The notes beneath the pieces were generated by a model. The model had not been told where the DNA came from and did no database searches. It saw nothing but the letters and a program-made list of their open reading frames with translations. A DNA stretch of 64,000 nucleotides from NCBI RefSeq assembly GCF_035552695.1, contig NZ_DASZKT010000266.1:1-64000 (forward strand). The letters run 5' to 3'. The position numbers were made by a program, and so were the translations under genes. Below are positions 1 through 9,846 of the stretch, piece by piece. The stretch's first letter is position 1, and each line of letters starts with the position of its first letter. This stretch comes from Actinospica sp035552695. Its GTDB lineage: Bacteria; Actinomycetota; Actinomycetes; Streptomycetales; Catenulisporaceae.

Positions 1-11
1 CTCTCCAAAAA
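1..11 (-). rRNA. rrs: 16S rRNA, extreme 5' end (partial, continues off window)
   Basis: On the minus strand the last bases of the window read ...TTTTTTGGAGAG, which is how 16S genes begin just before the universal TTTGATCCTGGCTC. Only about 11 nt of the mature gene can be present and the mature 5' end is judged by analogy. The upstream leader motifs (TTGAGAACTCAACAGTGTG and a hairpin) support the call. Confidence 0.75.
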
Positions 12-36
12 AGAATTCCATACCTGGCCAATCAAC

Positions 37-56
37 ATCCCGACGGAGGTCGGGAT
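37..56 (-). other. Hairpin in the pre-16S leader
   Basis: A perfect 8-bp inverted repeat (37-44 with 49-56) encloses the tetraloop at 45-48, about 26 nt upstream of the 16S start. It is probably part of the processing stem structure. There is no U-tract, so it is not a terminator. Confidence 0.55.
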
Positions 57-202
57 CAAATCAGCCAAACAAAACATTTGGCATCATAGACAAATGACAC
101 ACTGTTGAGTTCTCAAGAAACAGACACACTCACCGCCTACCCGAACCCCAACGAGTCCGTATCAGCGACCGGCGCTACTTCGGTTTTGTTGCTCTGCGGT
201 AA

Positions 203-211
203 ACCTTACCA
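203..211 (-). promoter_or_regulatory. Possible downstream rRNA promoter (extended -10)
   Basis: Minus strand TGGTAAGGT is an extended -10 element with the same TAAGGT hexamer as the middle promoter. No good -35 is visible at 16-18 bp. Confidence 0.3.
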
Positions 212-268
212 CAGTCGGCGATTGCCTCTTGCGCTTCACTTGATTTGGTCTTAAGCTGATGCTTTTCG

Positions 269-298
269 ACCTTATCGCTGCGTCTCGCTTGACCGCAA
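269..298 (-). promoter_or_regulatory. rRNA operon promoter, middle
   Basis: Minus strand: -35 TTGCGG (293-298), 18-bp spacer, -10 TAAGGT (269-274). It follows the upstream promoter closely, as in multi-promoter rRNA leaders. Confidence 0.5.
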
Positions 299-305
299 CC
301 CTTCT

Positions 306-334
306 ACCCTAGCCATCCGACCCTCTCGGGTCAA
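306..334 (-). promoter_or_regulatory. rRNA operon promoter, upstream
   Basis: Minus strand: -35 TTGACC (329-334), 17-bp spacer, -10 TAGGGT (306-311). This matches the actinobacterial housekeeping-sigma consensus. Multiple promoters are normal for actinomycete rRNA operons. Confidence 0.65.
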
Positions 335-468
335 GCGGCCGGAGTCCCGAACTTCTCGGTCCGTTCCTCCGGGGCGGTGTTTAAGAGTATGCACCACGGG
401 GCAGCGTTCTGGCCAATCCCCAGGTGACGTGAAGTCAGAAGCCTTGGGGCGGCCGGTTCAGCACGTGG

Positions 469-1479
469 CTAGGCCACGACCGGAAGCTCGTCGCTGCGGT
501 CCATCGCACTCAGGTCACCGGTCTCGCCACGCAGGTAGGCGCGCCGACCGAGGACGAAGACGTAGCCGAGAAACGCCAGCTCAACGACCCCGCCAATGCC
601 GATCCGGGCCGCGGTCGGCAGACCCGAGGGCGTCACGAAGGCCTCGATCAGCCCAGAGCAGGCCAGCGTCAGCATCATCCCGATCGCGACCACGCCGGTG
701 ATCCGGCCCTCCTGTTGCAGGGCCATCACACGGGAACGCGCTCCCGGCGCGATCAGTGTCCAGCCCAGCTTGAGGCCGACTCCCGCGGCGATGAAGACGG
801 AGGTCAGTTCGAGCATCCCGTGCGGCAGGATCAGCTCGAAGAAGACGTTGCCGCGACCCGCCGAGACCATGTACGCGCCGTCCACGGCGATGTTCGCGCT
901 GTTGACGAACAGCATGGGCAGCACCGGGATGCCGAGCAGGATCCCGGAGAACAGCGCCTCCCACGAGATGAAGAAGTTGTTCGTCCAGACCTTGAACGCG
1001 AAGTCCCGCGCCGGCGCCGAGCGGTAGTACGTCTCGAAGTCACCGCCCGGCTTCGTCAGCTGCTGCACGTAGTCCGGCGGCAGCAGCTCGTTGCGCGCGG
1101 CCGCGTCGTGGGCCAGCCAGATTCCCAGCACCAGGGCCAGCAAAAGCGACAAGATCGCGGTGATTCCCCACCACCAGCGGGCGCGGTAGAGCGCCGCGGG
1201 CAGTTTCGCCGTGAAGAAGTCACCGACCACCGTCCAGCGGGCCACGCGTGGCGCGGTCAACGCGGCCCGGGACAACGCGAGCGTGCCCGAGAGCCGGCCG
1301 ACCATCTCGGCGTCCGGCAGGTTCGTGCGCACCACGGACAGGTCGCGAGCCGTCGCCTGGTGCAGCGCGAGCAACTCGTCCACCTCCGTGACGGTGAGGC
1401 GGCGCTGCCGGGCCAGGCGGTTGAGCCTGTTCCACTTGGGAGCGTTCTTCACCACGAACGCGTCGATGTCCACGGGCAC
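469..1479 (-). CDS. Stage II sporulation protein M family (SpoIIM/DUF95) membrane protein
   Basis: 336 aa, GTG start. A soluble N-terminal part (to about residue 105) precedes several hydrophobic helices (about 106-128, 170-195, 225-245, 265-285 and 295-312), the pattern of SpoIIM/DUF95 integral membrane proteins. In Bacillus SpoIIM takes part in engulfment; the actinomycete homologues are uncharacterised. It is divergent from an RDD-family gene, a common pairing in actinobacteria. A second in-frame GTG two codons downstream (1473) is an equally good start, and a TAGCGT hexamer just upstream hints at a leaderless mRNA. The family call is firm; the role is inferred. Confidence 0.85.
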   Translation of the reverse strand: MPVDIDAFVVKNAPKWNRLNRLARQRRLTVTEVDELLALHQATARDLSVVRTNLPDAEMVGRLSGTLALSRAALTAPRVARWTVVGDFFTAKLPAALYRARWWWGITAILSLLLALVLGIWLAHDAAARNELLPPDYVQQLTKPGGDFETYYRSAPARDFAFKVWTNNFFISWEALFSGILLGIPVLPMLFVNSANIAVDGAYMVSAGRGNVFFELILPHGMLELTSVFIAAGVGLKLGWTLIAPGARSRVMALQQEGRITGVVAIGMMLTLACSGLIEAFVTPSGLPTAARIGIGGVVELAFLGYVFVLGRRAYLRGETGDLSAMDRSDELPVVA

Positions 1480-2361
1480 ACGCTAGTGGTCCGCGCGGGT
1501 TCCCGGCCAGGGCGGCGGTGCCGTAGCTTGGTTCTCCGCAGCAGATCCGTGGACCGATGCGAGGGTGGGAGCAGGCCGTGTCCGAACTGGTGGTCGCCGA
1601 AGGGGTCGCGCTGGAGCTGCGCCCCGCCAGGCTCGGCAGCCGGGCCGCGGCGCTCGTACTCGACCTGATCCTGATGGCCGTGCTGTATGAGATCTGCTAC
1701 CAGCTGCTGCGGGCGCTCGCCGGATCCGGCGCCTCCGACGACACGGTCTCCGCGCTGGACATCGTCTCGATCCTGCTGGTCGCGGTCGGCTATCCGCTCG
1801 TGTGCGAGACGATCAGCTCGGGACGCTCGGTCGGCAAGCTCGCGGCGGGGCTGCGCGTCGTGCGGCTCGACGGCGGCCCGGAGCGCTTCCGGCACGCGAT
1901 GGTGCGCGCGATGGCCTTGCTGTTCGCGGACATCGGGCTGCCGATCACGCTCATCACCGGGCTTCCGGTGCTCATCCTGCTCGGCCTGCCCGGCGCCGTC
2001 GCGGTGGCCTGCTCACGGCAGGGCCGGCGGCTCGGCGATCTGCTCGCCGGGACGATCGTGGTCCGGGAGCGCAGCGAGACCAGTCCGGGCACGATGCCGA
2101 TGCCCCCGCATCCGGAGCTGGCGCGCTGGGCGACGACGGCCCGGGTGGAGGACGTGCCGCCCGGACTGATCCTGGCGGCACGTCAGCTGCTCTCCCGCGT
2201 CTTCGAACTCGACCGGACCGCCGCGGCCGAACTCACCGAGGAGCTGGCCCGGCAGGTCGCCGAGCACGTCTCCCCGCAGCCGCCCCGCGGTGTCGCGCCG
2301 TACCAGTACCTGGTCGCGGTCACCGCGGAGCGGTATCGCCGGGAGATCGGCGTCAACGATC

Positions 2362-3825
<1,464 letters not shown>

Positions 3826-3914
3826 GACGACCAGATCCTCCACGCTAGTTAGGCAGGCACTACGCAGCGCGAGTCTAGTCACGACGGTGATTCCGCGTCA
3901 TGAGGCGGGCGGGA

Positions 3915-4211
3915 TCACGCCGTCCAGATCGTCGCGACCTCGGCCTCGGCCTGGCTGTAGCTGTCATGGGTTTCCAACAGCAGGGTGGCGATGTCGCGCA
4001 GCACGGTGTTCAGGTCGTCCGAGGCGTTGGCCCATTGCTGGTGCTGGTACTGGAAGGTCTCGGCCGCGGCACCCGCCCACGTCGCGAACAATGGGGCCAC
4101 CTGGCGATAGAGGTCGTCAAGCAGCGCCTGGATGGCCGAGTTGGTAGACCCGGCCTTCCCTGCCATGTCCTCGATCTGCGCGAAGGTGACCTGCACTGCC
4201 CCGTCGGCCAT
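3915..4211 (-). CDS. WXG100-family (ESAT-6-like) protein
   Basis: 98 aa from the ATG at 4211, which has a strong GGGGGAAG ribosome site 7 nt upstream. An ATG at 4280 would add 23 Ala/Thr-rich residues and lacks a good site. The helix-turn-helix hairpin centres on W-A-G (ATWAGAAAETFQ), the WXG turn. The C-terminus carries a YxxxE-like SYSQAEAE segment, the type VII export signal pattern. WXG100 proteins are small secreted or partner substrates of ESX machineries. No ESX gene is nearby, so its partner must be elsewhere. It sits between the SIS gene and ahcY, where relatives I recall carry manA. Confidence 0.85.
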   Translation of the reverse strand: MADGAVQVTFAQIEDMAGKAGSTNSAIQALLDDLYRQVAPLFATWAGAAAETFQYQHQQWANASDDLNTVLRDIATLLLETHDSYSQAEAEVATIWTA

Positions 4212-4364
4212 GGTCGAGCTTCCCCCGGCTCCCTGTGCCTCTGTCGCCGCTGTTGCCGCTGTTGCTGCCGCATCGCTCACTTTATGAAATGCTACCGGCC
4301 CAGCGGCCTATGACAGAACCCCGTTATAGCTTAGTTAGTAACTCCGCTCGGTTACCGCGGTCGA

Positions 4365-5501
4365 TCACTGCGCGGTGCGCAGCTTGAACTCCTCGATCGC
4401 CTTGCCCTGATCCGGTCCCGCGCCGACGGCGATCGCCAGGTAGCACGCGGTGAAATCGGCCAGCGCGATCAGGTACGCGGCGCGTTCCAGCGTCGTCGCC
4501 TGCTCGGCGACGACCGTGCTGAGCGGCAGATTACGTTCGTTCAACATGGCTTCGACGACGGCCGCGCGCGGCTCGACCTGGGCCTCGGAGAGCAGCACGA
4601 AGGCGGGCGCGGCGCTGCCGGTGCGCGGGCCGTCGACCTCCGGGTCGTAGAAGAGGTCTGCTTCGGATGAGGCCGCCGCGGAACCGTCGAGCAGGCCGAG
4701 CTGGCCACGGCCGAGATCCGGCAGCGAGGCGTGCAGAACCGGACGTCCGGCGCGCAACGCGGCCTGGTCCGCGAGACGCCCCGCGGCGACTGTCGCGATG
4801 GGTCCGGCCGACCACGCGGCGAGCGGGTGCTCGGCGCAGCGCAGCGCGATCTCCTTGGCCGGGTTGACGAACGGCTCCTGGCTCGGCCGGAAGCGCACCG
4901 CCGCGTCGTCCGCCGCTGCCGCCGCCGCCTCGTAGGACTGGGCCGGCAGGATCCCCGCGGCCTCGACCGCGAGCAGCGCCGGAATGGCGACGGACCACAG
5001 CCGGGCCCACACCGGTGCCGAGGCGTCCGCCATGCCGAGCAGGGCCGCCCTGGCGGGCCCGGCGAGCCGGGCCAGCTCGGAGGTCGGCGGGGCCACCACG
5101 ACGATGCGGCAGCCGCGCCGGCCGGCCTCGGTCAGCGCGGCGGCGATCTCCGGGGAGCGGCCGGTGGTGGAGGCCACCACGACCAGGTCCAGCGGGCCGA
5201 TCCAGCCGGGCAGGGCGGGGCCGGGCACCGAGAGGATCGGCACGCTCGCCCCGGCGCCGACCACGGCCGAGATCAGCTTGGCCACGGTGGCGCCGGTGCC
5301 GTAGCCGAGCAGCACCAGGGCGCGCGGACGGCCGTCCGCCGCCACCGCGTCCAGCACCGGCCCGGCCTCCGGGTCCAGCTCGCGCAGCGCGGCGGCCCGG
5401 CGGATCCGGGCGCCGCTCATCGCGACCAGGCGCAGCGTGCCGCCCTGGTCGGCCTCCTCCAGGGCCTGCGGGTCGGCCAGCAGCTCCTCGGGATTCGTCA
5501 C
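4365..5501 (-). CDS. SIS-domain protein, phosphoglucose/phosphomannose isomerase-like
   Basis: 378 aa. The N-terminal half has the sugar-isomerase fold: GYGTGATVAKL near residue 67, a VVVASTTGRSPE segment that corresponds to the SIS phosphate-binding serine loop, and a C-terminal half like bifunctional phosphoglucose/phosphomannose isomerases with a conserved NPAKEIA region. In archaea such enzymes isomerise glucose-6-P and mannose-6-P. In actinomycetes the homologue always lies next to manB, suggesting mannose-6-P supply. Trm112-family and manB genes lie 6 and about 200 bp upstream in the same direction, so this is an operon. Enzyme activity is inferred. Confidence 0.8.
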   Translation of the reverse strand: MTNPEELLADPQALEEADQGGTLRLVAMSGARIRRAAALRELDPEAGPVLDAVAADGRPRALVLLGYGTGATVAKLISAVVGAGASVPILSVPGPALPGWIGPLDLVVVASTTGRSPEIAAALTEAGRRGCRIVVVAPPTSELARLAGPARAALLGMADASAPVWARLWSVAIPALLAVEAAGILPAQSYEAAAAAADDAAVRFRPSQEPFVNPAKEIALRCAEHPLAAWSAGPIATVAAGRLADQAALRAGRPVLHASLPDLGRGQLGLLDGSAAASSEADLFYDPEVDGPRTGSAAPAFVLLSEAQVEPRAAVVEAMLNERNLPLSTVVAEQATTLERAAYLIALADFTACYLAIAVGAGPDQGKAIEEFKLRTAQ

Positions 5502-5507
5502 GGCGGG

Positions 5508-5690
5508 TTACGCGGCCTTCCGCGCCTCGTCGATCAGCAGCACCGGGATGTGGTCGCGCACCGGATAGGCCAGCCCGCAGGCGGCGTCGGTGCACACCAG
5601 CTCTCCGGCCTCCGCCTCCTCGCGCAGCGGCGCGTGGCAGTTCGGGCAGACCAGGATCTCCAGCAGGCTCGGCTCGATCAGCGTGCTCAT
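5508..5690 (-). CDS. Trm112 family protein
   Basis: 60 aa. The Trm112/UPF0434 zinc-ribbon-like fold is shown by LLEILVCPNCHAPL at residues 9-22, with a CPxC pair, a second CTDAACGLAYPV element and the terminal DHIPVLL strand. In eukaryotes and archaea Trm112 activates methyltransferases. The bacterial members are uncharacterised but are regularly placed between manB and the SIS gene. Tight spacing (6 and 13 bp) shows cotranscription. Confidence 0.9.
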   Translation of the reverse strand: MSTLIEPSLLEILVCPNCHAPLREEAEAGELVCTDAACGLAYPVRDHIPVLLIDEARKAA

Positions 5691-5703
5691 GTACTCAGGC
5701 CTC

Positions 5704-7095
5704 CTAGGCGCGGACGATGGCGAGGACCTCGTCGCGCAGCGCGGCGACCTCGTCGGTGCTGCGCGCCTCGATGTTCAGGCGCAGCAGCGGCTCGGTGTTG
5801 GACGGACGCAGGTTGAACCACCAGCCCTCGGCGGCCAGCGCCACGGTCATCCCGTCCAGGTCGTCGATCTCGATCCCGGGCCGGTCGGCGAAGGCGGCGC
5901 GCACCGCGGCGGTGCGCCCGGCCTGGTCGGCCACCTCGGAGTTGATCTCGCCGGAGGCGGCGTAGCGCGAGTACTCGGCGGTCAGCTCGGACAGCGGGCG
6001 CGGCTGCTCGCCGAGCGCGGCCAGCACGTGCATCGCGGCCAGCATGCCGGTGTCGGCCTTCCAGAAGTCCGCGAAGTAGTAGTGCGCGGAGTGCTCGCCG
6101 CCGAAGACCGCGCCGGAGTTCGCCATCTCCTGCTTGATGAAGGAGTGGCCGACGCGGGTGCGCACCGGGACGCCGCCGTGCTCGCGGACGATCTCCGGCA
6201 CCGCGTGCGAGGTGATCAGATTGTGGATGATCGTAGCGCCCGGGTGCTTGGCCAGCTCGCGCACCGCGACCAGCGCGGTGACCGAGGACGGGGAGACCGG
6301 CTCGCCGCGCTCGTCCACCACGAAGCAGCGGTCGGCGTCGCCGTCGAAGGCCAGGCCGATGTCCGCGCCGACCTCGACGACCTTCTTCTGCAGGTCGACC
6401 AGGTTCTTCGGGTCAAGCGGGTTGGCCTCGTGGTTCGGGAAGGAGCCGTCCAGCTCGAAGTACATCGGCACCAGGTCGAGCGGCAGGCCGTGGAAGACGG
6501 TCGGCACGGTGTGCCCGCCCATTCCGTTGCCCGCGTCCACCACGACCTTGAGCGGCCGGATCCCGGTGAGGTCGACCAGCGAGCGCAGGTACGCGGCGTA
6601 CGCGGTGAGCAGGTCGCGCTCGGAGATCGAACCCTGCTTCTCGGCCGGGGTGAAGACCGAGCCGGGCTCGGCCAGCTCCCGCGCGGCCAGCTCGCGGATC
6701 TCGGAAAGGCCGGTGTCCTGGCCGACCGGGGCGGCGCCGGCCCGGCACATCTTGATGCCGTTGTACCTGGCCGGGTTGTGGCTCGCGGTGAACATCGCGC
6801 CGGGCAGGTTCAGGTGTCCGGAGGCGAAGTAGAGCTGGTCGGTGGACGCCAGGCCGATCTTGACGACGTCGGCGCCCTGGCCGGCCGCGCCGCGCGCGAA
6901 GGCGTCGGACAGGTCCGGGGAGGAGGGCCGCATGTCGTAGCCGATGGTGATCGCCGTGGCGCCGAGGACGCGCACGAAAGCCGCGCCCAGGGCCTGCGCG
7001 ATCGACTCGTCGAGCTGGTCGGGTACGGTGCCGCGGACGTCGTAGGCCTTCACCAGGTGGGTCAGGTCGCCTGCGGTCGGGTGCGGGGCGGTCAC
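5704..7095 (-). CDS. manB: Phosphomannomutase/phosphoglucomutase
   Basis: 463 aa, the normal length of the alpha-D-phosphohexomutase family. It interconverts mannose-6-P and mannose-1-P (or the glucose equivalents). The catalytic phosphoserine loop TASHNPARYNG is near residue 105, the metal-binding loop DGDADRC near residue 255, the sugar-binding GGEHSAHYYF near residue 345, and the phosphate-binding loop RPSNTEP near residue 434. It is upstream of Trm112 and the SIS gene in one operon. With the guanylyltransferase at 20433-21530 it would supply GDP-mannose for glycosylation, including Pmt at 50140-51927. Confidence 0.95.
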   Translation of the reverse strand: MTAPHPTAGDLTHLVKAYDVRGTVPDQLDESIAQALGAAFVRVLGATAITIGYDMRPSSPDLSDAFARGAAGQGADVVKIGLASTDQLYFASGHLNLPGAMFTASHNPARYNGIKMCRAGAAPVGQDTGLSEIRELAARELAEPGSVFTPAEKQGSISERDLLTAYAAYLRSLVDLTGIRPLKVVVDAGNGMGGHTVPTVFHGLPLDLVPMYFELDGSFPNHEANPLDPKNLVDLQKKVVEVGADIGLAFDGDADRCFVVDERGEPVSPSSVTALVAVRELAKHPGATIIHNLITSHAVPEIVREHGGVPVRTRVGHSFIKQEMANSGAVFGGEHSAHYYFADFWKADTGMLAAMHVLAALGEQPRPLSELTAEYSRYAASGEINSEVADQAGRTAAVRAAFADRPGIEIDDLDGMTVALAAEGWWFNLRPSNTEPLLRLNIEARSTDEVAALRDEVLAIVRA

Positions 7096-7143
7096 GGTGT
7101 CTCGGCTCCGTTTCGGGTCGGTCGGGGTCCGTCCCGGCAGAGC

Positions 7144-7551
7144 CTACCGGTTGGCCGTGAAGGCGGTGCCGTCCGAGTCGTCGACCGGACGCAGGTGGCC
7201 GCGGCGCGGCGGCCGGTCGCCCTGGTGCACCACGCGGTTGGGCGCCTCCGCGGGCGGGGCGGGCGCGGGCGCCGGGGCCCGGGCCGCCTCGCGCACCGCG
7301 TTGGCCAGCGCCTCGAGGTCGTCGGTGGACGGGGCGCGGCGGCCGGTCTCCGGCGGCGAGAGCCTGACGATCTGCCAGCCGCGCGGCGCGGTCAGCCGCT
7401 CCGAGTGCTCGGCGCACAGGTCGTAGCAGTGCGGTTCGGCGAAGGTGGCGAGCGGTCCGAGCACGGCGGTCGAGTCCGCGTAGACGTAGGTCAGCGTGGC
7501 GACCGCCTGGCGACTGCAGGCGCTGCGCGAACAGCGACGGACAAGGCTCAC
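7144..7551 (-). CDS. DUF3499 family protein
   Basis: 135 aa. Actinobacterial DUF3499 proteins start with a Cys-rich knuckle, here CSRSACSRQA at residues 7-16, followed by ATLTYVYADSTAVLGPL and CYDLCAEHSERLTAPRGW. The two cysteine pairs suggest zinc binding. The C-terminal 50 residues are Ala/Pro-rich and low in complexity. It leads the manB operon, with 48 bp between the genes. The role is unknown. Confidence 0.88.
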   Translation of the reverse strand: MSLVRRCSRSACSRQAVATLTYVYADSTAVLGPLATFAEPHCYDLCAEHSERLTAPRGWQIVRLSPPETGRRAPSTDDLEALANAVREAARAPAPAPAPPAEAPNRVVHQGDRPPRRGHLRPVDDSDGTAFTANR

Positions 7552-7652
7552 GTGCGCGAGTGTATTGCGATACGGGGCCGGGCGGCCATACGCCGCGCCC
7601 GTCGTTCTTCACACGAACGCGAGATGCCTGACTGTGTATTACTGTCAGTGGC
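7552..7652. promoter_or_regulatory. Divergent promoter region between DUF3499 and the metallopeptidase-like gene
   Basis: A 101-bp, comparatively AT-rich gap. It contains the short palindrome GTAT-TGCG-ATAC (7563-7574) on the DUF3499 side and, on the plus side, a TATTAC -10-like hexamer inside a CTGAC...GTCAG inverted repeat (about 7627-7647). No clear -35 boxes are seen. Confidence 0.35.
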
Positions 7653-8114
7653 GTGCATGGTAAGTCGGGTATCCCCTCCTCGCCGCCGCCTGGCCAGCCG
7701 CGACGCCGCAAGACGCGCGACCGCCGGGGGCGTGGCATCCGCGGGCCGCTGGCCCCGGCCGAGCTGCCGCTCAGCCTGACCCGCGCGGAGAAGTTCGACG
7801 ATCTGGTGCTGGACGCGGTCGAGCGGCTCGAGCAGCGCTGGCCGCAGCTGGCGGCGGTGGAGTTCGCCGTGGAGCAGGTCCCGCCGCCGGGCGCCGAGTT
7901 CTGGTCGGCTGACCCGGTGCCGCTGGGCCGGGCGATCCGGGCGGCCAGTGGCGAGCCGGACCGGATCGTCGTCTACCGGCGGCCGACCGAGGTGCGCGCG
8001 GCGACCCAGGCCGAGCTCGTGCCGCTGGTGTACGAGGTCGTGGTCGAGCAGGTCGCCGAGCTGCTGGGGCTGGACCCGGAGATCATCGACCCGGAGACGG
8101 ACGACGAGGAGTGA
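7653..8114 (+). CDS. Metallopeptidase family protein (minimal-zincin/DUF1025 type)
   Basis: 153 aa. Basic N-terminus (PRRRKTRDRRGRG), then FDDLVLDAVERLEQRWP, AVEQVPP, IVVYRRP and a C-terminal LVYEVVVEQVAELLGLDPE, the layout of the small metallopeptidase family found next to DUF3499 and DUF5719 genes. Where the general family has a zinc-binding HExxH, this protein reads YEVVVEQ, so peptidase activity is doubtful. That loss may be shared by actinobacterial members. It faces DUF5719 across a repeat-bearing gap. Confidence 0.75.
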   Translation: MHGKSGIPSSPPPGQPRRRKTRDRRGRGIRGPLAPAELPLSLTRAEKFDDLVLDAVERLEQRWPQLAAVEFAVEQVPPPGAEFWSADPVPLGRAIRAASGEPDRIVVYRRPTEVRAATQAELVPLVYEVVVEQVAELLGLDPEIIDPETDDEE

Positions 8115-8134
8115 CGGCCGGCAGCCGAATGCAC

Positions 8135-8230
8135 GTCAGGTCGGATATCCGTTAAGTCAGCTGTCCGTCAAGCCGGCTGTCCTTCAGGTCGGCTGTTCTT
8201 CAGGTCGGCTGTTCTTCAGGTCGGCGGCCG
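8135..8230. repeat. Six tandem copies of a 16-bp repeat
   Basis: Six consecutive 16-bp units fill the gap between two convergent genes (8135, 8151, 8167, 8183, 8199, 8215). Units 4 and 5 are identical (TTCAGGTCGGCTGTTC); the others differ at 2-6 positions, with the conserved core TCAGGTCGGCTGTYC. It is non-coding. It starts 21 bp after the metallopeptidase stop and ends 14 bp before the DUF5719 stop. Confidence 0.9.
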
Positions 8231-8244
8231 CCGGTTCGCGCCGC

Positions 8245-9846
8245 TCAGTTCTGCGGCACGAGCCCCGAGGAGTCCTGTCCGACGGCCGGCACGGTGACCG
8301 TCTCGGCGGCCGTGGTCAGCGTCTGGATGCTCAGGTTGCTTCCCGTGGCGTAGATCCGCGCGGCGTAGACGTGCTGCGCGCCGTTCAGCGGCGTGACCAT
8401 GAGTGCGAAGTCGCCGCTCGCGCCCTTCGGCTCGGCCAGCGGGGCGTTCACGGTCTGGCCGGCGGGCACCGAGACCGTGGCCCTGGCGCTCGCCGGGTTG
8501 TTGCCCGAGCCGGTCTCGGTGAGCTTGACCTGAGCCGCGCTGCTGCCGTTGTTGGTCAGCGTGACCACGGAGTTCGAGGTGTTGTCCGCCACGATCCCAT
8601 CACCGCTGAGCGGCAGCACGGGGCTGATGTACGCGGTGTCCTGGCCGCCGTTGTCCGACTGGCTCACCTTCACCTCGCCGACGAGCGGGATCGCGCCGCC
8701 GCTGCCACCGGCGACCGGCAGGCACTGGTTGGAGGCGCTGTTCGCGCCGCACACCTCCAACGCGGCGAACTCCCCGGACTGGGGCACGGAGCTGAGGTCG
8801 ACCGTCGCCGTCTTGCCTTGGACCAGGTTGCCGGAGAACGAGGAGCCGCCGACCGCCGGCTGGATCGTGGAGTGGCCGACCCAGCGCAGCGCCACGGCCG
8901 CGCCCGCGGTCGGGGACAGCACCGTGAGCTGAACCTTCTCGTTGTTCTCCGACTGCGGGATGCCCGGGAAGACGAGCATGGTCGCCGACTTCTGGCTGTC
9001 GACGAAGTCGCGCCCGCCGCCGTTGCCGTCCCAGTCGAGCACCGAGGCGGCGATCCGGCCGGAGCTCGCGACGACGTGGATCGCGTACGGCGCGCCCTGC
9101 TTCTGCGTGTCGAGCGTGTTGACCAGCTCGGACTTCTGCGACTTGGGCGAGATCGTGATGCCCTGCAGCGAGGTCGCCTCCTCGCCCTGCGCAAGCTGGC
9201 CGCCCGCGGTGTACATCGTGATGCTGACGCTGGCCGACTGGTTGTCCGCGTTGACCATGTTCAGCATCGCGTACGCCGAGGAGTCGGTGCCCAGGCCGAC
9301 GAACCACATGTCGGTGTCCGGGCTGCCGCAGTTCTGCGAGGCCAGGCCGCGGGTGTTGCTGTTCGAGCCGGAGGGCATGGTCTCGGTCACGGTGAACCCG
9401 GCCGCGTCGGCGCCGGTGGCCGTGGCGATCACCGGGTTGTTGACGTCCTCCGCGGCCTCCGACCCACCGGAGACGCCGGACGCGGTGCTCAGCGTGCCCG
9501 CCTTGCCCGCGGTGAGCAGGCTGTTGCTGCCCTGCAGCTGGCCGACGGACTCGCCGGAACTGCCGGAGACCGACACCGTTCCCGGGGTGAAGGTGCTGAT
9601 GTTCGTCGAGCTGCTGTCCTTGACCAGCGGGCAGACGACCGTGGCGCTGCTGATCGGGGTGGTCGTGGACTGCGCGGCCGACTTGCTTGCCGAGGCCGCC
9701 GAGCTGGCCGCGGGCTTGGCGTAGCCGTAGCCGACGCCGATCACCAGCGCGGCGATGACGACACCGGCGACCTGAATCCGCCGCCCGGCGCTAGCGGCCG
9801 GACCGAGCCGGGAGGACTTCTGATTGCTGCTCACCGGCCCTACCAC
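8245..9846 (-). CDS. DUF5719 family secreted/anchored protein
   Basis: 533 aa. A cytoplasmic stub of about 23 residues precedes one membrane helix (VAGVVIAALVIGVGYGYA, about 25-42), then a long Ser/Thr/Gly-rich extracytoplasmic beta domain. DUF5719 genes in actinobacteria lie beside the large GT2 gene, as here: the start overlaps the end of the glycosyltransferase by 7 bp, so translation is coupled. An alternative GTG start lies at 9834. It is probably a partner of the upstream glycosyltransferase in envelope glycan assembly; this is inference from conserved pairing only. Confidence 0.85.
   Translation of the reverse strand: MVGPVSSNQKSSRLGPAASAGRRIQVAGVVIAALVIGVGYGYAKPAASSAASASKSAAQSTTTPISSATVVCPLVKDSSSTNISTFTPGTVSVSGSSGESVGQLQGSNSLLTAGKAGTLSTASGVSGGSEAAEDVNNPVIATATGADAAGFTVTETMPSGSNSNTRGLASQNCGSPDTDMWFVGLGTDSSAYAMLNMVNADNQSASVSITMYTAGGQLAQGEEATSLQGITISPKSQKSELVNTLDTQKQGAPYAIHVVASSGRIAASVLDWDGNGGGRDFVDSQKSATMLVFPGIPQSENNEKVQLTVLSPTAGAAVALRWVGHSTIQPAVGGSSFSGNLVQGKTATVDLSSVPQSGEFAALEVCGANSASNQCLPVAGGSGGAIPLVGEVKVSQSDNGGQDTAYISPVLPLSGDGIVADNTSNSVVTLTNNGSSAAQVKLTETGSGNNPASARATVSVPAGQTVNAPLAEPKGASGDFALMVTPLNGAQHVYAARIYATGSNLSIQTLTTAAETVTVPAVGQDSSGLVPQN

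Larger units (their letters stand above)
12..268 (-). other. rRNA operon leader (pre-16S) with processing signals
   Basis: This transcribed leader carries, on the minus strand, the actinobacterial rRNA leader motif CTTGAGAACTCAACAGTGTG (97-117), known from sequences upstream of 16S and 23S genes and thought to contribute to RNase III processing and antitermination. A perfect hairpin lies at 37-56 (8-bp arms ATCCCGAC/GTCGGGAT around a GGAG loop). No protein-coding signal is seen. The leader separates the promoters from the 16S start at position 11. Confidence 0.7.

Noticed and set aside
7600..7625. SOS/LexA box near the metallopeptidase-like start (CGTTC-N7-GAACG)
   Set aside because: The arms have the opposite order to the actinobacterial LexA site (GAAC-N4-GTTC) and wrong spacing.
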